Shown in pieces: positions 33,501-45,500 of a DNA stretch of 64,000 nucleotides. This DNA comes from Aspidiotus rigidus (Eukaryota > Arthropoda > Insecta > Hemiptera > Diaspididae): contig JAVHKY010000052.1 of the NCBI GenBank assembly GCA_035079385.1, positions 11,160,001 through 11,224,000 of the forward strand, in the 5' to 3' direction. The notes beneath the pieces are model-generated. The model was given only the letters and a program-made list of their open reading frames with translations, was not told the DNA's origin and ran no database searches. How positions within the stretch are numbered: position 1 is the first letter of the stretch; each line of letters opens with the position of its first letter. The translations under genes and the position numbers were made by a program.

Positions 33501-36500
33501 TATGCTCTACCTAGTCACTCACACACAGAAAATACACGTGTATTACACAAAATGGTGTGTTGCGAGTAGTGATTTTTGCCCACATATAATATATCGAATA
33601 ATGTACAAAATGATTCGGAACGTGGTGTAATTTATTCTTGAAGTTGAGGAAAATACGGCTAATTAGTTGACAGATCGCGAAATATTCTGAATGATCTCCA
33701 GGAAACGTTTAAACTTACGTCTGAAGGGGCCATCTTTGAATCGTTGAATTCCAATTAATGAACAATATTAGTTCGTGTGAACCAATTAGCCGTATTTTCC
33801 TAAGTTTTGTCTACGTAAATACGAAGTTTCAAGATATTTCATGCTTTATTTAATCAGTTATCTCGGGGCAAAGATCCCAACATGTGATACATATTTTGTG
33901 TGTGTCTACGTGTGAGTGACTAGGTAGAGCATACCCTTAATTATTTTAGGTTCAACAGTCATAGAGTCTTATTGTAAATAGACCTTTTTCCTGTGATGTC
34001 ACAAATCATACCTGAGTCTTTAATCTCAGTGAACAACAAAAATTTAAACAACTTTTTCTCCATTTAATTAACAAAGTGATAACAAGTATTGTTACTTCTA
34101 AGAGATAAAAAAATAACGGAAGTGTTCTGGCTCAAAAGATCAATAAAAGCCTACCAATGATAGTTTGAACAACCCAGTTTTTTCTTTATAGGAATTCACA
34201 TGTAACATCCGTTGTTTACATTTTGCTTGTTCACTGGGCTTAGAGGCAGGGGAAAGGAGAAGTGCAGCAGCAGCAAGCCAGCAGTGTTACGTGACAGTCA
34301 CTAGGAGAAAGGTCCAATAGCCATTTTCAAAAAACCATAGGAAAAGAATGAAACATTGTGGAAAGCTGAAACTTAGCTTGAATAAAAAATTTATTATAAG
34401 GTATACATTTCAGAAAGAACTATTGTTCTAAGCAAATCTTTTACAATTATTCAAAAAATAGCTTGTACTAGGGTACATATGGTGATGTGACAGGGGAACT
34501 TGGACCTGGAGTGCAACAAACATGGCAGAATTTTGATGCGCATCAACAAACATGCAGACAAGATTTTGGTGCCGTGTCCATACGTTATGTCACAGTATTG
34601 TTAAATTGCAAAATGCTTCTTGCAAAAGTCCCTTTGAGTCTTTGTTTACATTTTATCCATGGAATTTCTCATATAAAAAAGCAACGTTCTAAAAATGATT
34701 GAATATTTTGAAAACAGAATATAAATAAGGAATGGGAGTACTTCTTTCATAACCTGGAAGCTTTATATTTCTAAGAAATAGACTTCCCCTATCTTATTAA
34801 CGTTCTGTTTTCCAAATATTGATCTGTTTTCAGAACATCAGTTTCATTTCTGAGAAGTTAGATTGAAATGAAAAGGAAACAAAGAATAAAGGAACTTCAG
34901 CAAGTAGCATATTTTGTGATATTTTGCAATCTATCAAAATAGATCATAAACAGCGTGACGTCATTTGTGTAAGGAAATTGTAAACGCCCTATGAAATTTC
35001 GGGAAAAGCGTGATTTCCCATAAGAGAATTCCAGGAGACTTTTGTTATCAAATATATTGATAATCATCAATATCTTGAGAATGAAACATTGTTAATCATA
35101 AAATAGATACTTCAACCTTTGTATTCAACTATTTTTCATTCTTAAGATATTAATGATTATTAGGGTTTGGGAAATAACAGTTATTTAACTGTTATTGACC
35201 AATAACCGAAATGAAAAAGTTTGTTGACCGTTTGACCGATAACCGTTTAAAAGGAAATTGGTGCATTGACCGTGACCGTTTGACCGATAAATGTTTCAAT
35301 CAAAACGGTCATAACAGTTAGGTTGACAGTTATTTTTCAATGTTTTTTTGTTTAAAAACATATTTTTTTCTGAAAAAAAGTGTTTTGACCGTTATGAACC
35401 GTTAGGACCAAATCATTTTTCAATAATGGTCCTGACCATTATGACCGTTTGACCGTTTCAATTTCGAAGCTGACCGGACCGATCACCGTTGACCGTTTTA
35501 AGTTTGAAGTTGACCGGACCGATAACTGTTATCCACTTATAATGATTTTGGTCGAAAACCCTAATGATTATCGATAAATTTCACAACAAAAGTCTCCTGG
35601 AATTCTCTTATGGGAAATCACATGAAATCACTGATCTCTGCGGTCTGCATTTCCCAAGATTTCATAGGGCCTTTGACTATATACTTCTTATGGACTGAGC
35701 TAAAGACAACGTTCACCCGTGGAAAGACATGACAAGAAAATAAGATGCGGAGGACTCAACATAGGCGACGCGGTTGATTGCAGAGAGAGGAGAAGCTGTT
35801 ACTCCTCCGCGCACTTACCCGCGCTGCCTATGTTGCAGTCCTACGCACGCTATACGTGTTTCCATGCTCAGTTAACACTGCGGTATATATACAAAGCTCA
35901 GTCCATAAGAGGTATATAGTCAAAGCATAGGGTATTTACAATTTCCTGGCCAAAATGACGTCATCTGATTATGGTCTATTCTGACGCAGTTAGGAAATCA
36001 TACCATTCTATGCCGTGATTCCAAAGCAAGACCAATTCACAATTCCGCTCAACTCATACATATGCAGTATGCAATACATCTTCGTCGCTACTTTGAGTCT
36101 TACTTGACTAAATATTCCATTTGCCTGTAAGATTAGGAGCACCGCTCTCTACACTACACTAGGAGGTGATAGTATGTAATAATCCATACAAATAATACAG
36201 GAATGATTTTTAAAAGTTCCTTACTACTTAATTGATGAATCAATTTTAAAAAATGAGATATACAAAAGTTGGAGCTGAGTCTACTATAACAATTTCAAAA
36301 CTCTTTTAGGTGGTTTTCCATTTGAATTTTACAAGAAAGAAGATCAAAAAGAAAATTATGTTGTTTAGTCATTATCACTCATCATCACCCTCAAGTACAA
36401 GCTTTGGAGAAATTCCGCATAGCAGTGCATACTCCCCCTTTATTGGCAAATGAGAGAACTCTTGTCAATATCATGTGTAAAAAATACATAGCGGATAGGC

Positions 36501-39500
36501 TGGGAACTAAAATTGATGTAGATTGTAATTGTATGTATATGTTACAGGGAAAGTCTAAAATTCAGTCAATGTAAACAATGACTAGTTATTGTCAACAATC
36601 ACATACACTTTTAGGGAATGTATAAAATTCAAATATTTTTAATTACATTAACTAGGTATTGTGTACACTACTACTAATTATTAACAATCGCGGGACGGCC
36701 ATAGCAAATGTGTTCAATTGAACTGCAACCGCGCGTCAGGCTGTTTCAGAATACCATGACGCGTACCTAGCTTGAAGAAATTATCAGACGTTACTTCCAA
36801 CACGCTTGCCAACACGTTTTGCGCGTCCCTTTTACCTCGGTCGACCTGTGGTACTTGAACTCGCACGGTATTGCCGACCTTAGGATCGGGAAAATTTCGT
36901 CTGATTGCAGTTTCACCCTTTTAGCCTGCGTATATAGATTTTTTTTTCGATTCTTTCCTTCTCTTGCCAATGCTTTCCTTCTGCAAACAAAGAGCACACA
37001 AAGATGCTTGCAGAGGGGAAACATCAAAACCGTATGAAACGCGAGCGTTGTGTGTAGACAATAAAGCTGGCAATGTGTTGGTTGAGTCAGAAAGGGGGGG
37101 GGATCCATGAGGGAGAGATGGTTCTGTATCGGCTGAGTCAGAAATGGAGGATCCAGGGAGAGATGGTTCTACAAAGGACGAGGAGTCACTTGTCTTAGTG
37201 GAACCCAAGACCTGCTCTAGCTCTTCTTCGGTCCCTAGTGTTTTTGTGACGACTTTGGGTAACGACAAAACGTCCAATCCTACTTTAGGATGGGAACCAA
37301 ATAGTGCCTCGTGGGGGCTCCTCTTAATACCGGCGTGGTAGTACCTATTCTTAAATTGAACGAATGGCAAGGCAGCACCCCACTTTGTTGAAGTGTGGTC
37401 AGTCATCTATGAAAATATAATGTTTTCCATGTCTTGAAAGAATTATTTTGATGACTGTACACTTTTTCCTATAGGCTCATAGCGATTGTCTACAATCACT
37501 AGGAATATTGACATTAAAGTTGAACCAGATGACCTGTACTGCTCCGCAGCATTAGTATAATCGATGATAAAATTCGACCATGACACCTGGACAGGGGGAA
37601 TATATTATTATAGGTGGAATATATCCATATAAGAAATGTAATATTGGTGAAACCGCGTTTTAATGTTTTGGTTATTTGTAAGTGAGGTTAAGTTGATCAA
37701 GGAGTGATGGCGGATCGGAGAGTATAAAGAATCAGCCCGACCTGTTCAGTTGAAGTCCCTGGAAAAGGGGGTTCGTTTTCCTTTCACAAATATCCCCTTA
37801 AGAAATGTACAGGGAAAAATCGCGTTTCAATTTTTTGAAGATTTGTGAGGAAGACGGAGTAAATTGTTGAGTGACAGCGAATCTGTTGGTGAGACGTATT
37901 CATTTGAAAAAAAAAAAAAAAAAAGATCACTCTGATCTGTTTAGTTTGACGCTGGTAAACTGAATAAAATGGTTCAATTTCATCTGAAAAATACCTATAT
38001 CTATAAGAAATGTACAGGGCAACCTGCGTCTGGGAAGCATTTATTCAAAGGAAAGATCAGCCCAATCTGTCCAGGGGAAATGTTTGGCGAATTTTATCAA
38101 GTTTTACTGAATTTTTTTTCCGTATATAGATAGATAATATGTGAAAAGCTCAATTGAGGAAAATTCAAGAACGCCTTAAGTCGAGCGGCTGCTGATTCTT
38201 AATGGCTCAGCTGGTGTGTCAAATGAACAAAAATTAAAGAAACTGAAGCAAGTTGGTTGAGTAGAACGGCCAGACGGACTGTCATAAAATTATTTTTGAA
38301 AGTTTTTTCATATATGTATAAAAAAAAGTATCAATGTTCAAGTTCATACCTCTCTCACTGCTGGATGAGTCAACACACGTACTATAGCTACTAAATAGCT
38401 ACGCTTCTTGCGTTCAATCAACCAAATGTATGAAAAATTCCACATAAGAAATACATGGGGAGAAAACGCAAATGCAGATAAGGGGGGAACACCTGAAGTG
38501 AGGTACTAAGTAATGCTTGATGGCTAATCTAGAGGTTATTCTGAAGAGAATTAAAAAAAATGAAGCAAATCCGTCCACTAGAACGCCCGCATGAACTGTG
38601 AAAAGGATAGATCCCAAATTTTTTTAATATATGAATTCCATACTTTCCTTGCCTCTCGTAGATCTTGTTCAAAATCACTAGTTATTGTAAACAATACCTA
38701 ATTTTAGACTATCCCTGTAACATATACACATTGTTCCAGTGTTAAAGTGATCGGCACCACTACACAAGAACAATATACATTTGCTTGACGATCTACATTT
38801 ATATTGGCCTTCCATCCACTCCGCCAGGTAGCAACTTTGCTACAAACTACAAAAGGGATAGGAGTTTCCAGTAATCTTCTCTGGAATTTCCACAAATCAA
38901 CTCACAAATCACAAGTTAGATTTTTGCATTTGTGATTTGGATTATTTTTTTGAGTGAGATTCTTGATTTGAATCACAAATCCTTCTAATATAGACTATAA
39001 TCAGGCAACGTCATTTGTGTCAGGAAATTGTAAATGCCCTATAAAATCTTGAGAAATGGAGACCGCAGAGATCAGTGATTTTGGCCAGGCTTATTTTTAT
39101 ATGTGATTTCCCATGAGAGAATTCCAGGAGACTTTTGTTGTCAAATATATCCATAATCATTAATATCTTAAGAATGAAACAAAGCACAATAGAAAGGTTG
39201 AAGTATCTATTTTATGATTAACAATGTTTCATGCTTAAGATATTAATGATTATGGATATATTTGACATGTAAAAATCAGCCCAGCTGAAATCACTGATCT
39301 TGGAGGTCTGCTTTTCCCAAGATGTCATAGGGCGTTTACAATTTCCTTACACAAATGACGTCACGCTGATTATAATCTATTGAAGATTTGTGAATCAAAA
39401 ATTTTCTCCTGATTCGTCAACTTTTGTTTCCTGGAGTTAGTCTTTTGGCTAGCCTCAACGGCTATAAAACTATAAGATTGAAATAAAATTTGTCATGGTT

Positions 39501-42500
39501 TGACAATTTGTGAATAGTGATTTGTCAAATCATTGAAGCGACACACTATGTGTAACAGTAGATGTTGAGCCATATTCTCCAATAAGAGCGGAGTATGCGC
39601 GGCTATGCGGAATTTCTCCAAAGCATACCCTCAAAGGTGATGATGAGCAAGAATGAGCACAACTCATAAATCACAAATCACATTTTTGCAATTTGTGATT
39701 TGGATCACTTTCTGAATAAGACTTGTGATCTGAATTCCAAACCATCTCATGCTCAAAGATTTGTGATTTGAATCACTTTACATGATTTGTGAACTTTTCT
39801 CAATCTTATTTTTTTTTTTTCGAAGTATGATTATTGATTTATCACTCTGCCAGTCTGTCTATAATAATCTACATTCTAAAAAGTATACAACAAAGTATAA
39901 CTATGCAATTGAACTGAAATTGACGACCTTTCTATCAAGAGAGCGCCCGTCCCATAAGAAATACATTGAGCGGCCGCCCTTTTGACAGAAAGGTCCTCAA
40001 TTTCAAATTTTCAATGATTGCAGGAATCAAGACTCACAAATCACAAATCATTGAATTGTGATGTAATTTGCCAAATCTTAAAAATTGAATCCATGATTTG
40101 TGATTTGAATCTTTTTCTGAACAGGATTTGTAATTCAAATCCCAAATCAATGATGGATCATGTAATCCATGACTTGATTCATATTTTGTGATTTGTGCCC
40201 ATCCCTGATGATGAGTGATAATTACTGTACATATACAATGTACTTTCTTTTCGCTCTTCTTTCTTATAAAATTCAAATGGAAAGTGACCTAAAGGAGTTT
40301 TGTAATTGTTAGTGTAGACTCGGGTTCAACTTTTGTGTATCTCATTATTTAAAATTGATTGATAATTTAATATTGAGGAACTTTTGAAAATCATTCCCGT
40401 GTTATTTATATGGGACTATTGCACACCTTCGAGTATAGCGTGGAAAGTGGCGCTCCTAGCAATGCTCATACAGGCGAATGATTTGTGATATGAATCTTTT
40501 TCTGAACGGGATTTGTAATTTCTAATCGTATCACGAATCAATCATGAATCATATGACTCATGATCTATGACTCAAATTTGATTCACATCATCTGTGTTTG
40601 TACCCGTCTTGATTCTTCTTATAGTACCTCTAAAACACGGTATAAGATTACGAGGTATTGACGCTGGTAAAAACTTGCTGTACAATCAGCTGTCGCAAAA
40701 TGTTTTGTAGTTCCTACAAGCGTTACCAGACAGCGCAACAAGTCACCTTTTCACTCTAACATGGGGTCTTATGGAGAATTAGCATATTTTTTCATTTATT
40801 TAAGTAATATCTCGATGAATAAGCCTTTACACATAAAAGTGAAGAGAATAAAAGTTGTTCTACGCGAAATTTTCTTTCTTACAACCTAGATTCTGAAATC
40901 CTAAAGTGTGTCAATAATATAATATTTGAAGATTGATTGTTGGATGTTTGAAAGGGAACCCTTGATCTATTACTGAGTGACCTCGTCAAATAAGCCTTTT
41001 TACACAAAAGTGAAGAGAACAAACTTTGTTCTACGCAGAATTTTCTTTCTTATTACTAGAATTCTGGAATCCTGAAGTGTGTCATGAACTTTCACCATTT
41101 CAGAAAAGTAAGTCATTCTCATTGTATGAAAGGGATTGCCTCCTAGGACTATCACAGTTTCTTCAGTGTTATTCTTCATCGTTAGTATTTGATATTCATT
41201 ATCATTTGAAAACAAAATTATTACGGTATGCAATCATAATCTGTCATGCCATGCTTTATTGTAAATCAGGATATGCATTTTGCGATGAGAAGGTAAGTTA
41301 TTCCTGAATCTGAAGTTCACATTATTTTGATAATCCTACTAAACAGTACTTATTTGTAGTAGAACAGATATTTACATGATATTATTTAGGTGTAAATTCT
41401 CTCCTTACAGAAACCTTGGTTCTCAACAAAACTCAAAACTCTTCTCGCATGACCTGGCTCGGATTAGAAAACGAAATACTTATTTATTATCATCTGTTGT
41501 ATTGGGTATCGCTATCTTTGACTTTCATGTTGGAACGCGCGAGCCACCTTCGTTGGTTCCGCTGACAGTCTCTGTAATTGTTAAGCTCGAAACACTTGTT
41601 TTACAAACGTTTAAAGTATCGCGTCGAATTGTACATTATTTTGGAATCATTTATTAAATTTTTATTTCGTGCATCCAAAAGTCTTTTTGTCGCCAGACAG
41701 TTCCGACGAGGTGATTTAAATTGGAACTTGAATAGATGTCCATCTTTCAACCTTTCAACCAAAAAGGAACACTAAATATGGCAATGTTAACTCCATGGAT
41801 AAATCCATACTTCAGGTCACAGTATAAGATTCTTCAGATGATTTTGCGATTCGAACTGTTTGAATTAGACTTCTTCAATTTTGTGCTTTATATCGCATTT
41901 GCAGTCCAGAACAAGAGCTTCCTCTACTCCTTCAAAAATAATTGAGGGTGGGCTAATGTGAACGGATCTCATATTATAGTCCTTATCAGCCAATCAATCG
42001 ATGAAAAATCAACATTCCAGTACTTTGTCTACTCATTCACCACTTCACAGCCTATATTACCAATCTCTAAAAAAATTATTGCACTAATAGAACTTGAAGC
42101 AATTGATTTTTATGTAATCAATATTTCGAGCTAGATGCTGTTACCTACTTACCATTTGATATATTTCACAGTATAATCTCTCTCTTCTAATTTACGGCTC
42201 ATACAGAGATAAATACTATTAATCTTGATAGATAAAGAATTAATACTTTAATTGTGAATCAATACAAATAGGTACCTACTGTAGAGATCAAACAAAAATT
42301 GGCTGAAGTCTTTTGGTCAAATGACCATTATTTGAGAACAATGAAATCAAACTACTGATCGGTGGTTGTAGCCTACTTATGAATTAACAAATAAAGTATG
42401 CATTTTTTTATCGGAATTCATAGTATTTCTTATTTCAGTGGTGATTCCTTGAAAATACTAGGAAAGAGAAATATCTCTTCAATTGAACTCCAATAATTTA

Positions 42501-45500
42501 GAAACTTGCAAGAAAATCAGACAATCAATTTTGAATATTGTATTATTAACACACTCTAGGATTTAAGAATACTAGTAATAAGAAAGAAAATTTTCTGTAG
42601 AACATATTTCATTCTCTTCATTTTTGTGTAAAACGGCTTATTTGTCGAGATAATACAAATTAAATCGGAAAAATCACTACTCCTCCATAAGACTCCATGT
42701 TAAACTAGAAATTTTACTAGTTGCGCCATCTGGTCGCGCTATGTACGTACTACAACACACGCGGCGACACAATTATAGCGGAGTGTTAATACCTCTTAAT
42801 CTTATACCGTACTGTGCTCTAAAGCCACCTCTCACTTGCTCGCGAGAAAAATGTACTATGAGAAATAATGACACACTTAAGGATTTCAGAATCTAGGTTG
42901 TAAGAAAGAAAATTTTGTGTAGAACAACTTTTTTATTTCCTTCACTTTTATATGAAGAGGCTTATAACTTACCTTCTCATCGCAAAATGCATATCCTGAT
43001 TTACAATAAAGCATGGCATGACAGATTATGATTGCATACCGTAATAATTTTGTTTTCAAATGATAATGAATATCAAATACTAACGATGAAGAATAACACT
43101 GAAGAAACTGTGATAGTCCTAGGAGGCAATCCCTTTCATACAATGAGAATGACTTACTTTTCTGAAATGGTGAAAGTTCATGACACACTTCAGGATTCCA
43201 GAATTCTAAGAAAGAAAATTCTGCGTAGAACAAAGTTTGTTCTCTTCACTTTTGTGTAAAAAGGCTTATTTGACGAGGTCACTCAGTAATGGACTGTGTT
43301 ATTGTGACGTCACAACTATCGATATCATGGATGAAAAGATCGATTTTGTCCATTTAGCATTTTGCTCCCATAAGAAATACATGTGGAGCAGAGATCACTA
43401 CGCTACCAATTATTGAATTTAAAAAATGATACGGTCAAGAGATTTTTTTTACAAGTAGCAAGAAGTTGATAAATTTGAAATATCAACTTTTCTGTAAATT
43501 TTAACATCTCATATTAAATTAATACCATGGTCATCTTTGCTCCGCATGTATTTCTTATGGGAGCAAAATGCCGAATGGACAAATTTTCAGCAGAATAGGT
43601 ACTTCTGCCAGAAATAGCTCACTCACACTTATGCATCTTGCACTCACACTCATGTTGCGTTATCACAAATAACACAGTCCATAGATCAAGGGTTCCCTTT
43701 CAAACATCCAACAATCAATCTTCAAATATTATATTATTGACACACTTTAGGATTTCAGAATCTAGGTTGTAAGAAAGAAAATTTCGCGTAGAACAACTTT
43801 TATTCCCTTCACTTTTATGTGTAAAGGCTTATTCATCGAGATATTACTTAAATAAATGAAAAAATATGCTAATTCTCCATAAGACCCCATGTTAAAGTAG
43901 AAAGGTGACTTGTTGCGCTGTTTTGTAACGCTTGTAGGAACTATGACACATTTTGCGACAGCTGATTGTACAGCAGGTTCTTCATGCGGATAGTATAAGC
44001 GTTTGCCTGATTTGTTATCAAACTTGTAGTCAAACAAAAATTCAAGTTTTTATTTTCAAATAATTTTTGTAATTTTGTGGATTATATTTACATTTTACCA
44101 TCCTGTAAAGAAGCAAAAATAAAAATTCGCCCAAAACTTCCAAGAATTTTGTCAATTTTTCAATCTGAATTTTCTCATTTTTATAATATGACTAGGTGTA
44201 TGATAAGAAAAATGTAAACAAACGTCAAGTGTGAAAGGCTCTTAGACCATCTAGTAACATAGACTGCCAATAGTGATAAGAAGTACGTCAGAACACTGTA
44301 GACAAAATAAGACGGACGGGTCTTTATCGTAGCACGGCGTTAAACGTATCAACGGGCGTGGCTTATAATCATCCTTACCCCGTCGGTTACCGAACTGTCT
44401 ATGTTAGACCCGTCCGTCTTATTTTCTGCCACCAGTCTTACGACAACTGATAATGTTGTTTACGTATTGAATCGGCGGTCTATGTTACTATATGGTCTAA
44501 GGAAAGGCTTATACCTCTTCTGCCATACAAAATAGAAAGGACGTATCTGCATATTGACGATCAGCAAAAGAGGGTATTTTTTCTGGTGTTGAAGCCTTGA
44601 AGGATCTCTTTTCTGCAGATTGTGAGTATGCAGATACGCCCCTCCTACTTTGTACGGCAGTCTTAATCTTAGTACTTTCTGTCAACAGAGCCTCCTGTTT
44701 GACTTTGCCAACTTCCCAGTCGTTATTAATGATAATAAATTTGAATTTGCGATATCCAGCGCTGATTTGTATATTTCTCCTTCAGTTTTCCGCTTCGACT
44801 ATACAAACTACAAACCGGTGGTAGTATGGACTGATATGACAAGGCTTCTGCGGTGGGGTAGTTTGAAGCCGACATCGCGATGAGGAGGCAAAGAGAAGGT
44901 TACAACGAAGAAGATTTGTATCATCAGTTGCATAATGTACGCTACACCTAACTACGTAAGGCGCTATTTTATGAAGAGGATTTGTGCATCTGGTTGCAGA
45001 CTTCGACTACATGCCACGCGTTCGGCGTTATTCCCGCCTTCTCTCCTGAATGTCAGATTCAAGTTAACCGCACTTGGTATCAGTCCGTACTACCACTGGT
45101 TTGTAGTTTGTAATTCCTATAGTCAAAGATTTTCCGTTGATTTTGCTGAAAAATGTTTCATTTTCATTGACTGTGGTCAAACTCTTCGATTATGAACTTT
45201 TTGTTTGAAATTTCTTTTTCAAAACTTCAAAAGAATGTTCAGTTCGTGTTTGACGATTGTCCATGATCTCGAAAGTAATTAATTTTTAAAATTTCCGATT
45301 CAAGCATGTTCCCAGAACCTAGGTACCCAGAAGTGTACACCTACAAAAAGTATAATCGATCAAGGTTGATCCTTTCTTCTTCTGGGAGAGAGAATTATTC
45401 AGAGAAAAGTTAGGAGCGTACATTATACAATCCTTGATAAAATGTTTTTTCCGAAATGAGAGCATCGTTTTCCCTAATTTCTTCACGTTTTAATTTTGGG

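Larger units (their letters stand above)
34941..35977. mobile_element. ISL2EU-like palindromic MITE (AT target), copy c, carrying two nested insertions
   Basis: Left end AGATCATAAACAGCGTGACG + TCATTTGTGTAAGGAAATTG; right end is the inverse (CAATTTCCTGGCCAAAATGACGTCA..TTATGGTCT, read as parts). AT at 34939-34940 and 35978-35979. Arms pair over about 200 bases. A 403 bp hAT element sits at the apex (35161) and a 255 bp element in the right arm (35671). Its relative at 38992-39378 has neither. Confidence 0.8.
40638..42812. mobile_element. Candidate long-TIR element (ACGGTATAAG tips), 2.2 kb
   Basis: ACGGTATAAGATTACGAGGTATT at 40638 is inverted at 42789-42812 (ACCTCTTAATCTTATACCGT). The similarity continues inward for about 270 bp (GGTCTTATGGAGAATTAG / CTCCTCCATAAGACTCC; AGTGAAGAGAAtAAAAGTTG and its inverse). 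No target duplication was resolved. It shares its left arm with the inverted duplication listed next. Confidence 0.5.

Noticed and set aside
41026..41307. 93-codon frame and its near-identical inverted partner at 42886-43233 as two genes
   Set aside because: Only the middle 63 codons are bounded by splice-like sites and both copies lie in a repeated arm; treated as an exon-like repeat segment.
44650..44883. 77-codon frame as an exon
   Set aside because: It runs across the border and terminal repeat of the MITE at 44804-45110, and I recognise no domain.
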